DNA of 64,000 nt, from the NCBI GenBank assembly GCA_007258455.2, contig VDFB02193867.1:569598656-569662655 (forward strand), read 5' to 3'. Below the pieces are notes generated by a model, which saw only the letters and a program-made list of their open reading frames with translations, was not told the DNA's origin and did not search any database. A program made the position numbers and the translations under genes. How positions within the stretch are numbered: the stretch's first letter is position 1; each line of letters begins with the position of its first letter. Source of the DNA: Sequoia sempervirens (lineage: Eukaryota > Streptophyta > Pinopsida > Cupressales > Cupressaceae). This document shows positions 11,196-22,978 of the stretch, piece by piece.

Positions 11196-12466
11196 TTGCA
11201 ATGTATCCCAAAGTTGGTGACAGATGAACAAAACAAGCAGCTCACAAAGTGTTTCTCAGAAGAAGAGATTTGGTCTACCCTCTTTCAACTCCACCCAGAT
11301 AAATCTCCTGGACCAAACGGCTTCCTTGTATCTTTTTTCCAACATTGTTGGAGTATAGTTGGGCCAGATGTGGTCTCCACCATAGAAGATTCCAGGGCAT
11401 TGGGAAATTTTTTAAAGGAACTCAACAATACTTTCATAGCTCTAATTTTGAAGAAAGAGAAGCCAGATAGGATGGAAGATTTTTGGCCCATCTCGCTATG
11501 TAACACAATATATAAAATCCTGGTGAAAGCGGTGGCAAATCGGTTAAAGGTGATTTTACCTGGATTAATCTCTGAGGAACAAATGGGCTTCGTTCTGGGG
11601 CATTCAATTTATGATGGTGTGATAATTTCCCAAGAGGTCATTCACTCAATATCCAAAACCAAGAAACAATCAATGATTATGATAAGGTGAATTGGCGATT
11701 CCTCTTCAAAGTGTTGGAAGGTTTTGGATTTCATTTTGCCTGGTTGGACTAGGTTTTCAATTGGATTGCAAGCCCGAGGTACTCAGTGCTGGTTAATGGC
11801 TCGCCTCATGGCTTCTTTGAAGTAACCTGAGGGCTCAGACAAGGTGATCCTCTCTCCCCATTCTTGTTCATAATGATGGCGAAGGCCCTTGGAAAATCCT
11901 TTACCAGAGCAGTCGACATGGGAGAGTTAAAAGGATTACAAATCACTAACAGTCTTCCCCCTGTGACCCATTAATAATTTGTAGATGACAACATGTTGCT
12001 TGGGCAGGCTAGGGTGAAAGAGGCACAAACTTTCAAGAGGTTATTGTCAAAGTACTCTCAGGCTTCCGGGCAGGAGGTAAGTCAAGAAAAATTAGAAGTC
12101 TTTTTCTTTTTTACTAATCCTGCTTTAGAAATTTGTATCCTACATGTTTTGAAATTCCACAAAGGAAAGCTTCCTTGCAAATATTTGGGCCTCCCGTTGG
12201 CATTGGGCATCCAGTTAAGCAAATCGTGGGACACGCTAATTGCAAAGGTGGAAAGTCAACTTTCCTCTTGGAAAGGCAAATGGTTGTCTAAGAAGGCTTA
12301 CATTGATAAAGACAGTGATGGCGGCTCTTCTGATTTACATGCTCTCTTACCTCCCTTTTATAGGGGATGCATGTACCAAAGTCAATCAAAAAATGAAGAA
12401 TTTTTTCTAGCAAGGGAACTCATCCCAGAAGAAGTTTCCCCTGATCAAGTGGGAAAAGATTTGTAG
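11196..12466 (+). pseudogene. LINE reverse transcriptase domain, broken
   Basis: RT blocks are visible in order: DKSPGPNGF (about 11300), IALILKKEKP...WPISLCNTIYKIL (about 11440-11520), a D-x-VNW block (about 11690), GLRQGDPLSPFLF (about 11830-11865) and the catalytic box as FVDD (about 11980), directly after two stop codons. The later thumb region contains KLPCKYLGLPL (about 12165). FVDD departs from the usual FADD but keeps both aspartates. At least five in-frame stops or frameshifts inactivate it. Confidence 0.88.
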
Positions 12467-13033
12467 AGCGCGGGAGGAGGCTGGTGCAAGGATAAAGAAT
12501 TTATCTTTGCAAAATACAAATCTGGGGGCCAAATTGGCCTAGAAAATGTATGTAGGGAAAGATTTAAAATGGGTGAAAATTCTAAAGTCAAAGTACTTGG
12601 AGGAAGGAGAGGCAAGTTTCTTCACAACCAGACATCTTCCTAAAGGTTCACGAATTTGAAACTTCATATGTGGATGCAAGGACTTGATTTCAAACTCACT
12701 CTCATGGGATGTCAGGGATGGTAACACGACTCTTTTCTGGGAAGACTCCTGTGGCGGGTTTGGTAAGTTGGCAGAGAAATTCAATCTGAGAAATGTTAGG
12801 GAGGTCACCAAGCGGATCTGGGGAAGCCAAGTGAAAGATTTCCTCACCACAGAAAATGTGGATTGGATGTTGAGATGGAGTTGGAAGGATACCACGCAAT
12901 TGAATCTCAGTTCTGCAGAAATAGAAGCTTTTGAAGCCATTCTCAAGGAATGATCTCTATGTTTAAGGGAAGGGAACGATGAGCTAAGGTGGTGTGACTC
13001 AACTTCAGGTAGGTATAGTGCTAAGGATATAGA

Positions 13034-13290
13034 ATGCTGACAAAACGTCAGGGGTGGGTTCAGTCAATTCCAGACAAACTATGTTGGAATAGTTGTTGTC
13101 TACCTAAGGCTAGAATCTTTTCGTGGGCGGTCATTCAAGGTAGAGTGTTGACTGTTGATAGATTGGAAAAATTTGGTATTCATGGCCCCTCAAGGTGTGT
13201 GCTCTGTAAGGCTATGACATAAACCAATGACCATCTCTTTCTCAATTGCCCATTCACATCTAAGTGTTGGAATTGGTTGAGTGCTAAATT
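13034..13290 (+). pseudogene. LINE zinc-binding (zf-RVT) region
   Basis: Residues like FSWAVIQGRVLTVDRL, then PSRCVLC, then HLFLNCPF match the zf-RVT domain that follows RT in plant LINEs. One in-frame stop lies between the CxxC and the HxxxxC half. Confidence 0.8.
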
Positions 13291-13677
13291 CAATTTGTTT
13301 ATAGCAAGGCCCAACAATATCATGGGTTGGTTCAGAAGTTGGCCAATATTGGGTGGTAATTCAGTTTTTCACCTATTTGTGGTGGCTATGCCAGTCAATG
13401 CTTTTTATGGGAGGTTTGGAAAGAGAGAAACCACCGCATTTTTAAGGATGAGGCAATGTTCATCCCATCATTTCTCAACAAATTGGAAGCATGTATTGTG
13501 GAGCTAGTAAACACAAGGGAAGTTGGGGCGGTTAGTTCGAATTCCACCTTTTCTAGTTGGGATTCACAAATGTTGAAGACATGGAATGGACTGAAGGTGC
13601 CCACTGCCTTGGGCTCCAGAGATCCTGCGAGCTCTACAAGTCGCAAAGCAACCAATTGGTGCCCTCCTCCATAGGGT

Positions 13678-14094
13678 TGGTACAAGATTAACTTTGATGG
13701 TGCATCTAGAGGCAATCCTGGGTAGTCAGGTGTCGAATGCATAATCAAAGATTGGCAAGGGGCGGTGGTGGGGATATTGGCCCAACCACTAAGCCAAGGA
13801 ACTAACAATGTTGCAGAACTTTAAGTGGTGAATTTAGGTATCAATTTCTGCAGAGAATTGGGTTTGAGGAACATAGTAATTGAAGGAGATTCTTTAGTGA
13901 TAATAAATTCTTTGAGATCGGTACATCTATAGAATTGGAAACTGGAAGCAATTTTGGAGGTGACACTTTCCCTCTTGAATAAGTTTGAAAACTTTGAAAT
14001 AAACCATATTTTGCGTGAAAGCAATTCAGAGGCAGATTCTTTGGCAAACTTGGGAGCAGATGGCACTCTGCTAAAAGAGACATCCAATAATCGT
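13678..14094 (+). pseudogene. LINE RNase H domain
   Basis: The domain runs from YKINFDGASRGNPG to EADSLANLGADG. The acidic catalytic residues are visible in FDGA, NVAEL, EGDS and EADSLAN. Stops interrupt it after NPG and after AEL. Acquisition of RNase H by plant L1 lineages is established knowledge. The domain would remove the RNA strand of the cDNA hybrid. Confidence 0.85.
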
Positions 14095-14099
14095 AACAC

Positions 14100-15336
14100 C
14101 TCTAGGGAAGTGGTGTAGTGGGTGGATGGGTGGGTGGGTGCCACTTCATCCCTGTAAGTCAGTTTGGAGTGGCTGGGTGGCAAGTCAAGGAGAGTTGGAT
14201 GTGTTGGCTTCACGGTTTGCATGCGTTTAAGGGGGAACTTTCTAGACAACATTATTTCCATCATTACCCGTCTGCTTAGTGAAGTGTTCTATGTCATTTC
14301 CAGGGCATTTTCCAGCTAACATAGGCATTAAAGCCAAGAAAGTAAGCTTTGGCTCTCATTTCAGATGGAGGTGGCCTTTCATCCCTTCAACCATGTGGTG
14401 GTTTAGCCTTCGATTTATGCCTGCATTCTTGTTTGGCAATGAGTAGATTCATTTTGTTGGTATCAACGAAGGAGATGGAGATGGGCGGTATGGACACTCT
14501 GGTGCAGTTAAAGAGTTTGAAGAGACAAATGGCTTTTGAAGGCCAAATCACATCCCTCTGCCTACAACGCATTATTTGTCATCCCAATTACTTGATCTTC
14601 ACAATAATTAAATGTATTGCGAGGAAAGGTTTCATGGAGGATGTTGAAGGGTACTAGTTGGACTCTGACATTTATTCTCGGGTACTGGCGAGTCTGCTCG
14701 ATGTTGGGGTTTCCAAAGCAAATGAAAAGGTGATAATGAGGCATTTGTTATGTAAGGATATGTTGGTGGGTTTGGATAGGGCTTTGGCTGCAGCTCGTTT
14801 GGGGAAAGGTATCCCTCATCCATGTGATCTAGATCTTCTAGGCGACCCTTAGGCACTGGTAAAGTATTTTCCTTTCTTGTTGGATATGAATGGCTTGGAA
14901 CTTGTGGAGCATAGGCATTTGGTTGTCACAAGGGCAGAATTCTTGAAGAAGAAATTTTGTTTGGTTCAAGTTACAGACTCGCCCTGGAAGAGGGAATTTT
15001 GGGTCTTTGCCCAACAAAATGTATAGCGAATGGGGCTTAGGTGGTGGGTTTTTTTTCTAGTTCAAAGCATAAATGTGTTATTTTTTTTGTCTAAAGCTCA
15101 GATACCATATGGTAATGTCACTGTATATCTCAGGTAGTATGGTCTAACGTCTTTGAATGTTGGGTGTATGGTTGTTTTGTGTGGGAGGTGTCTATTGGGT
15201 CTATGAAATTTTGTTGTTTTGTGTTAAAATGTTGTGGATGTAAAGAATACTTGTAGGTTGCCCAGGCTGGGCTCGAACACTATAAAAGTTTTTTCTCAAA
15301 TCAATATAAACTATCTTGCTTACTGATAAAAAAAAA
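14100..15336 (+). pseudogene. LINE 3' tail region and A-run
   Basis: Downstream of RNase H is about 1.2 kb with interrupted open stretches (for example 14349-14657 and 14658-14852) that I do not recognise, then a non-coding 3' end and the A-run. The length and position suit the L1 3' untranslated region, possibly with an extra C-terminal segment. Confidence 0.5.
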
Positions 15337-15554
15337 TTATTATTTTTGTAATATTAAATATTACATGTTTATGTTTATTTTGTTGTGTTTTAAATTTTTA
15401 TTATATTCATGAAATCTTTCTAGATAGATTCATGAACACAAATAGATTATATTATACATATTTATTTTTTTTGATACGTACGCGCTTTTGACTGGAGCTA
15501 TGAACCAGTGAGGCCACATTTTTTGGGGGACCTCATCCCCATTGTCTTTTTCCA

Positions 15555-16362
15555 TTGAGCTTTCCGAGACACTATGTGTTAGGGTTCCGTAGCAACCATC
15601 AACAACAGTCGTCGATGGGTGAGCCGATTGTGTGCAATGTTCCTAGATTGAACCCCAAGCCACCGTCTCATCTCCTTCTTCCGTCTGTCCGTCCCGCCTT
15701 TCTACTTCCTCCTCAAACCTCCTCCATAGCCTTCGTCTCATCTCCTTCTTTCGTCTGTCCCGCCTTTCTACTTCCTCCTCAAGCCTCCTCCGTAGCCTTC
15801 TTTTTTCGCCTGCTCCTCTACCTCCTTCTTCATCTTCTTGCAACCTCCTTCGCTATCTCCTTTTCCGTCTTCATCCTGCCGCTTTGCTTCCACCTCGGGC
15901 CTCCTCCGCAGCCCCCCTTCCACCTCCTTATCACTCCACGGGAGGGTCCTCTTCCGCAGCTTCTTCTGCTTCCTTATCACTCCACGGGAGATCTCCTTGT
16001 CTCGCCTCCTCTGCTTCCTCCAGCTAAGTGTCCTCCCTTATCCCTCCAATGGCGTTGACTCCTTGTTGCCTTGTCTTCTTCCAGCCTTGCACCTACACTG
16101 CTTGCGTCACGGCCTTATCTCCTCTTCGTTCCACGAGCCAATCTCTACCCCAAGCCCCGTAGGGTCCAGCGTAGCCTTTGAGCACCACTCTGTGTCCTTC
16201 TATCCACCTCGTACAGCGTGCAACATCCTTCGTACCTACAAGCAGCGGGTGAGTCTCGAACATGAGACTGCCCTTTCAACAGGGCTTGTGACTTGCCATC
16301 ACACTGTGGGGTCATCCCCGATTATATTATACATATTGTTATTTAACAAAATAATTATCTAA
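15555..16362 (+). repeat. Pyrimidine-rich tract with tandem duplications
   Basis: CTC/CTT-rich sequence gives long but biased ORFs on both strands (leucine/serine/proline one way, glutamate/arginine the other). A unit of about 70 bp (15664-15733, starting CGTCTCATCTCC) is repeated at 15734-15800. The 19-mer CCTTATCACTCCACGGGAG recurs about 45 bp apart near 15925 and 15970. I see no protein family. It could be the 5' region of another element. Confidence 0.6.
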
Positions 16363-17400
16363 ATTTTATGTTTAAATAATTATTATTATTTTTCTTCTTA
16401 TAATTATATTATATAATCAGTTCATTTGATTTAATATAGATTTTTTAAAAAATATATATTTAAATTTATAGTATCTAATCAATAAATATTATTTAATACA
16501 ATATAGTAAATTTATATTATATTATACATAGTTACATAATTATTAGATAAATTTTATATTTATATAATTGTATTTTTTCCTTCTAATTATATTATACTAT
16601 GATTTGATTTTTTATTTATTTAGTTTGATATTTATAATATTTATAATTTTAATATATAATTTTTTTACATAAGATAATTGATTTTTATATAATATAATTA
16701 AGATAAGATTAATAATTATTAATATTAATATAAATGCATGTAACTATTTTTATTCCACTAAATTAGAATATAGGCATGTATTATCCTACAATTTAAATTA
16801 TAATGATTAATATATTATTTACATAATTCTAATAAAAAATAACATTAATGTGGCATTTTTAAATGTTTTGTTAGTACTATAATTAACAAAACTAACATTT
16901 AATTTTACTCAAAAAACTTGCATTTATTTTTATTAAATTTAAAATACTATAAAGGCAAGTACTAGCCACTACGTGGCACTTGTTTTTGCTATCTTCAAGC
17001 AATACTAGAAAGTCAAATACTTTTCCATAATAAAATATTAAAGGTTCAAATGTTTTTTTGTAGTGGTAGGGGGTTGTTTGGTACATTTAGTAATAAGATT
17101 TAATATAAGTTGCTTAAAATCCAAATTTATAGGTGTATCTTTCTACGATTTAGAAGTTCGAATTTTTGAGAGTTAAACAATATATATTTCATTTCAAATG
17201 TGAAGATGTGAGATTTTTAATACAAATTTTTGGTTGAAGGGATTCATATATTTATTATTATTATATTATATCTTAAAAAGTATAAATATTGTGATAATGA
17301 ATAATATTTTTATATTTGTTTTCACATAATATATTATATAATATCTATTTATTATTATTATTACTATTATTATTATAATCATCATTATCATCATGGGTTG
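16363..17400. repeat. AT-rich spacer with ATT/ATC microsatellite
   Basis: Extremely AT-rich with no coding signal. An imperfect ATT repeat passing into ATC units lies at 17349-17395. Confidence 0.7.
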
Positions 17401-18304
17401 TCAAAGGGGGCAATTCCCATTGCATTAATATGAAAGAAAATTTATAGTACTTGGTGCATTATATGCATCATCCCTTCCCCAAATACAAACACTCTCTTGA
17501 TTTGAGAGGCAGATAAAAGATCACCTCCCAAAAGCACTCAAATCCCATTTCTCTATTCTTTCACTATATACTTCGAGGGCTTTAACAGACACCCCCTTCT
17601 TACCAACAGAAATGGCAACAAAAATGCTTGCAATGAACCTAGAAGATGGAGAACCAGGAGGGTGTCCATTTCATACTTAACAATGTCACCACAGTCTAGA
17701 GCGACTAGATGATGGACATAAGAGGAGGCATATGTAAAGTTATCCATGCCTTGCAGGACATTCTCCACGAAGCGTTGTAGCACAACACCATTATGTGCAT
17801 GACCATTAGCCTAGCAAGAGTCCCCAATTATCTTTCTGACATCACGGTCTTCTCCTTCTTTGACAGTGAACAGACGATGAAGTTGGCCCTCAAAGTTTTC
17901 TTCAGGCATATCCACCTCTTCTTTAGGCATATCCATCTCTTCATCTGTCACATCTTCACCACTTTGCGGCTCCCACGCTTTGGCAAGAGCACATTCAAGA
18001 TCAAAAACAATGTAGTCCACCATTGCCATTTACTAAAAGTTGAATAGGTTTTAAAAGATCCTAAAAGAGTCAGGTAGAAAATTCCCAAGGCGATTGTAGA
18101 AGATATGCAATCCGGGAGAAGCAGGATCCAATCAGGAGCACCCATCTCAAAATCCCACCAGACCGAATGAAGGAAGAAGAGGAGAGCCACGTTATCTTAG
18201 GGATAGCCAATCAATGCAAATGTATTGACACTTCTACCATCGCCTTCGATGGAGGCTTGGCAAGATCCTCAAGTACAATTATATCCAGCTTTGGCCACAC
18301 TTCA

Positions 18305-18743
18305 ATCTGATTTGAGATTTTTTTTCTTCCAAGCAATTGATGGTTATATTGGCCAAGGAGTCTACAACATGGTTAACTTCCCAGTACACATGTCACAAAG
18401 AGAAATGTTCAAATCTACCAAGCTTTTTCCAAATTCTATCAACCTGATTTTGTAGATGCCATGAGCTTATATTTTTGGACTTAATGACATTTATGAAGAC
18501 TAGAGAGTCCCCTTCAATGTCAACAGATGCGAGGCCTTTAGATATACACAAAGTTAGACCCATGTCAATAGCAACAAATTCAACCTCATTGTTTGAGCTG
18601 TCTTCTAGCTTCTTAGAGATGCCCCACACCAACTCACCACACGAGTTTTTGATGATGCACCCAACCCCCGACTTCCCTAGGTTGCCTCTTGAGGCCCCAT
18701 CAAAATTTAATTTTAGTCTACCATTGGGTGGGCACACCCATTT
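18305..18743 (-). pseudogene. LINE-2 RNase H domain
   Basis: The domain reads KLNFDGASRGN, then NNEVEFVAIDMGL, then DIEGDSLVFINV, with a final VDSLAN near 18350. Asp, Glu, Asp and Asp catalytic positions all remain. The TRIM insertion abuts the N-terminal edge, separating it from the upstream part of ORF2. Confidence 0.85.
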
Positions 18744-18875
18744 TGTTGGCAAATGGGCAGTGCTCCCCTCAAGATTCGTAACATATACTAACTACCTCCC
18801 ATGGATCTGTTAACTCTGGTGGTTGTATTGGGCATTAAAGGTCGACCTTTTGGTGCAACAATTGTGGGGCCAACA
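18744..18875 (+). repeat. TRIM left LTR
   Basis: The LTR has TGTT...AACA ends and contains the perfect 14-bp palindrome AAAGGTCGACCTTT at 18837-18850. It differs from the right LTR at many positions, so the insertion is not recent. Confidence 0.92.
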
Positions 18876-18876
18876 A

Positions 18877-18890
18877 TTAGTATCAGAGCC
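18877..18890 (+). other. TRIM primer-binding site (tRNA-iMet type)
   Basis: TTAGTATCAGAGCC lies one base after the left LTR. It matches the common plant site TGGTATCAGAGCC except for its second and third bases. Confidence 0.85.
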
Positions 18891-18922
18891 AAAGGTGTTA
18901 GGTTTGAATCCCCTTGGCTTGT

Positions 18923-18935
18923 GTTGAGGGGGAGA
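18923..18935 (+). other. TRIM polypurine tract
   Basis: GTTGAGGGGGAGA lies just upstream of the right LTR, the expected position for plus-strand priming. Confidence 0.85.
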
Positions 18936-18936
18936 T

Positions 18937-19071
18937 TGTTCACAAATTGTCAGCGCTCCCCTTGAGATTTGTGATATGGACTAATTGCCCCTTGTGGATC
19001 CATTAAATCTGGCGGTTGTATCGGGCATTAAAGGTCAACCTTTTGGTGCAACGACAACCATGGGGCCAACA
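18937..19071 (+). repeat. TRIM right LTR
   Basis: Direct repeat of the left LTR with the same ends. The palindrome is present with one mismatch at 19030-19043. CATTT follows at 19072-19076 and matches 18739-18743. Confidence 0.92.
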
Positions 19072-19433
19072 CATTTGACGTCCCACATTTTTGTAGTGAG
19101 GCAATGGTAGGGTTATGATAATGCTTTGGTATTTTAAGACCATTCCAACCTCTTCATTAAACCTTCATCCCAACTAGTGTATGATGTAGAGCTCTAACAT
19201 TTAGTACTTCGGTTATGTTGCCTTCGATGCAAGAGATAAGATGGTCTATATTTATTTCCTTCCCTTGGAATACACGCCTACTGCATTTCTTCCATATTTT
19301 CCCCATGAGAATTGAAGGGGCAACAACCCACATATCTCCCCAAAAGGAGCACATCCTCAAACATAGCCAAATTTTGAGGAAAGTGTATAAAATCATTTTG
19401 TCAAGCATCTTGCCACTCCAACTTAACACCTAG

Positions 19434-19979
19434 CTAGTCCCAACATTTTGATGCTACCTCATCGTTGAGCAAAAGGTGATCCATACTTTTGACCTCAGCT
19501 TTGCACATTGGGCAACAATTTTTCCCTATAATGCCTACCAAATCTAGTCGGTCCCTAGTAAGAGTGCTCTTGTGCATATTTGTCCATAAAAATGCTCCAA
19601 CTTTGGGTAGAACCACCTTGTCCCAGCAAATTCTAACAGGACATTCCTTTGATTCTCTTTGCAGATTTAGCATTTGGTATCCCAGTTTAACAGAGTACTT
19701 CTCAGACATAGCATCACACCAAATAATGTTATCTGGCTTTGACGTAAAAATGGCCTTTCTTTGTTTTAATTCTGATATCAAATCTTTTTCTGCATGTGCA
19801 CTAGCACACAGATTTGCTACTTTCTGCCAACACCAACCTGTATCCCTATTAGGAAGAGTCTCCATCATATCCACCATGTATAGCTCCCTCGCACCTTCAG
19901 ATAAATGATTGAATTCTACTAATTTTTTCAACTCAATCAAAGATGGGTGATCGTTCCAAGAGTCACACCAAAACTTCAC
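19434..19979 (-). pseudogene. LINE-2 C-terminal zinc-binding region
   Basis: A 181-codon open stretch contains LPKVGAFLWTNMHKSTLTRDRL, then CCPMCKAEVKSMDHLLLN. This is the zf-RVT region after the RT thumb of plant LINEs. The final CPF-type cysteine is replaced near LLLNDE. Confidence 0.8.
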
Positions 19980-20499
19980 CTTCTTTCCATCTGCTGGAAA
20001 ACATGGTCAATTATCACAAGGCAGCAGTCCCACATAAACCTCCATATGTGAGAGCTCGAACCTGTGTTAGCTATTGTAAGAATTATGGTTGTATCTTCGT
20101 TGTCCAAATACTTTTTCCTCATTACATTTCCCCATAATGATTTGGGTTTTGAATATAGCTTCCAAATAAGTTTGGCGCCTAGTGCCTTATTCTGCAGATC
20201 CAAATTTTTAATTGCCACACCACCATTGACTTTGTCCTCCCTTAGTCCAAATTCAATAGTGAAAGCTTGTGCACTTCATTTGAACACCCCCACAAGAAGT
20301 GCTTCATTGTCTTATTCATATTTTGCTCTGTTGTTTTAGTAAGCTTCAAACAAGACATCACATAGATTGGGATAACAACTAACATGACTTTGATCATCGT
20401 TATTCTCCTCGGGAGTGTAAGCCATTTACCCTTCCAACTCATGGCTTTTCTTTGACACACCTCAACAACATTTTTCCAATGCTCGGATTTTGTGGCTCC

Positions 20500-21290
20500 T
20501 TAGAAGATAAGGACCCCGAGGTATTTGCAGGGGAGATGTTTGATACCAAAACCCAAATGATTTGAAATTCTCTGTTGTAATTTCTTATTCATGTTAAAGA
20601 AAAGAATTGCATATTTTTCATAGCTGATCTTTTGCCTTGACTTTTCCATGTATAAGTCCAAAACTGATTTGATACAATTAACTTCATTCAGGTTGGCCTC
20701 CCCATATAGCATTGTGTCATTAGCAAATTGTTGATGAGTTAGTTGTTCCATATTATCCACAATGTGAATTCCCTTCCAACGACCACCCAATTTGTTTTCC
20801 TTAATCATTCTACTTAATGCATCCACTATTATTACAAAAAGGAATGGTGATGAGGAATCACCTTGTATTAGTCCATGGGTGCCTCCAAAGAAGTCGCATG
20901 AAGTACTGTTAATTAAAATTGAGTATCTTACTGTTGATACACATCCATAGATCTATTCCAACCAATCATTTCTAAAACCAAAAGCTTCCAGTAACTTCAT
21001 TAGGAAATGCCAACTGGCCTTGTCATATGCCTTATTGATGTCCATATTAAGAAGCATATCTTTCTATCTGCTTGACTATATCAAATGAATGACCTCATTA
21101 GCAATGATGATGCCCTCCATAATCTCTCTACTTGGGATAAAACCAGTCTACTCCTATGAGATTATTGTTCTGAGAACCACTTTTAGCATGTTAGCCATCG
21201 ATTTGGAAATGATTTTGTAAAGAGTGTTACATAGGGAGATTGGACAAAAGTTAGCGAAAGTAGAAACATTCTCCTTTTTCTTGATCAGTG
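20500..21290 (-). pseudogene. LINE-2 reverse transcriptase, inactivated
   Basis: The minus strand shows FCPISLCNTLYKII (about 21250), DINKAYDKASWHFL (about 21030), GLIQGDSSSPFLF (about 20860) and the catalytic box as FAND in HQQFANDTML (about 20720), then LPCKYLGVL near 20525. The first catalytic aspartate of FADD has become asparagine. Together with several stops this makes the RT non-functional. Confidence 0.85.
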
Positions 21291-21339
21291 TTATATTTGT
21301 GTTATTGACTTGTTTTAGCATCTTTCTTTTTTTCCTAAA

Positions 21340-22978
21340 GTCCTATTATCCTCAAATTCAACACACTCAATTCGTGGGATAACCCCTACGAAACTTGTCT
21401 ATTTTGTAGCTCATGTTCTATAAGCATGTAAAACGAGGCAAATCTCAGTCACCCTCATGCATGGCACGATCCCTCGAAAAGTCATTTCAAGTGATCAAGT
21501 CTTTTGTTTTTTTAAAAATTGAAAATTTGCAAAAACCTTTGATTTCAATGTTAGAGTTTTTTCAAAGACATGAATTGGCACTAAAAATCAATGCTCTAGC
21601 ATGTTTTTCCTGAGGCAAGTAGTCATGTTGATTTGTAGCGTGACTACACCCCGTTTCTCACACGGGTGTCATTTAATGTTGTTTTTAATGAACATTTTTA
21701 AGTTGTTTTAATTTAATTTAATCTTCATTTTAGCCATTCATTCATGTTTCTTGGTCGATTTGTGCACCTCCTATCCTCCCATTGCTCCTTGTTGCAGTTT
21801 TTACTCGCTCTTGCAAAGGATTTGACTAGTTCTCTTCACTATTTTTATAAGGGTTACGGGTATGTAATTACCATGTTTTCTTGTTTTTTCTTTCATCGGA
21901 TTGTTTATGTAAATATGTTAGGGTTGTGGTGTTTTGGTTAGCATCATTATTTGTTTTCATTTGTTGTTATCACTGTTAATAATTGGTTATAGTCTATAGG
22001 ATTTTCATTTTCTGGTTTCTTTTCAACTTATAATCCATTTTTAGTCAGATTAAACCCCATGGAATTGTCATTACCCTACACATCATTGTGAGACCCACGA
22101 TAACTTTGTAGTAGGGTGTTGCGAGATTAAAACCCCAACCTCCTTGTTACATAACCTCTCATCATGCACTTCGAGATTAAAACCCTGATCTGCACCAAAA
22201 CCCAAACCATTATTGTATGCATGAAACTCAAACCATGCTCCTTGAGTAATGTATGGTGGAGTTTTTTTCCGCATTACACCCTTGTGTCGCCTTTTTCCAC
22301 ATGTATCTCAAGTTTTAAAACCCATGTTACATGTCCATGAATCATTGCACTACCAAGTGCAGGTCGGGGTTTAAACATCGACCTACACCCGAAATGCCCA
22401 TTACTCACATGCATTTCAGGATTTTAAGCCCGCTTTACACTACTCAATTTACATCAACCAAACTCTATTTTGTATGCTTGCATCGGGTTTTTCTCTATAA
22501 GAGAATTCTTGATAATTCACTCATGTAGATCGAGTTTTAAACCCCAACTGAGATGATATAACACTACATCCAATATACATCTTTACCTAATGCACTACCC
22601 CAAGTGCAGGCCAGGTTTTCAAACTTATCGAACATTACATGTAGTAGCGATCTTTTTCTCCACATCTGCACTTGATGATTTTATACCCATGTAGGGGTGG
22701 GATTTTCTCCACCCTTACATTATTTTGTCCTTCCACCATGTAGAAACGTAGAATTTATGTGTCATTACATCTGAACTATCAAATCACATGTAAAAGCTCA
22801 GTTTTTTTCTGCCAGTGCATAAAATCCTAATTTTTCTCTAACATTGGGAAAACATGAAATTTATTTCTACAACTACTCATGCATGCTATTTAGAGAATTT
22901 GCATTCAGATTCTTAAATAGGTTCGATTGGTTTTCTCACCATTATTCTAAGGTTACAGCTACTCCGTCAATGTATGAT
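21340..22978. repeat. Non-coding stretch with a recurring degenerate motif
   Basis: From about 22110 to 22700 a motif resembling GAGTTTTAAACCCC (or its AGATTAAAACCCC form) recurs every 50-110 bases, near 22115, 22171, 22309, 22365, 22420, 22530, 22612 and 22675. It is often next to CATGCA or TTACAT words. This suggests an old diverged tandem array or retroelement leader. No gene was recognised from 21340 onward. Confidence 0.5.

Larger units (their letters stand above)
8644..15336 (+). mobile_element. L1-type LINE with RNase H, near full length, degenerate
   Basis: The plus strand shows, in order, ORF1 (DUF4283-like), apurinic-type endonuclease, reverse transcriptase, zinc-binding zf-RVT region, RNase H, a poorly conserved tail and a terminal A-run (15329-15336) after CTTACTGAT, a typical plant L1 ending. 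The 9-mer TTATTATTT sits directly before 8644 (8635-8643) and directly after the A-run (15337-15345). It is a candidate target-site duplication, but low complexity makes this tentative. At about 6.7 kb the copy looks full length. Frameshifts and stops occur in every domain, so it cannot move itself. Confidence 0.88.
18744..19071 (+). mobile_element. TRIM (miniature LTR retrotransposon), 328 bp, structurally complete
   Basis: Two direct repeats of 132 bp (18744-18875) and 135 bp (18937-19071) both begin TGTT and end GGGGCCAACA. Between them are only 61 bp, holding a primer-binding site right after the left repeat and a polypurine tract right before the right one. The 5-bp target duplication CATTT lies immediately before 18744 and immediately after 19071. 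The structure fits terminal-repeat retrotransposons in miniature, which code for nothing and borrow proteins from autonomous LTR elements. It inserted into the minus-strand LINE, so it is younger than that LINE. Confidence 0.93.
17400..21335 (-). mobile_element. Second LINE (L1 type), 5'-truncated, minus strand
   Basis: Reading the minus strand from right to left gives RT (21290-20500), the connection region, zf-RVT (about 19700-19434), RNase H (18743-18305) and an unrecognised tail (18190-17550). No endonuclease or ORF1 lies upstream of 21335, so the copy is 5'-truncated, as is common for LINEs. The 3' end is uncertain because no clear A-tail (poly-T on plus) was found; 17400 is approximate. 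A TRIM element sits inside it at 18744-19071. Confidence 0.8.

Noticed and set aside
15555..16362. Long plus- and minus-strand ORFs as a protein gene
   Set aside because: They arise from CTC/CTT repeat composition, are open on both strands, and show no domain.
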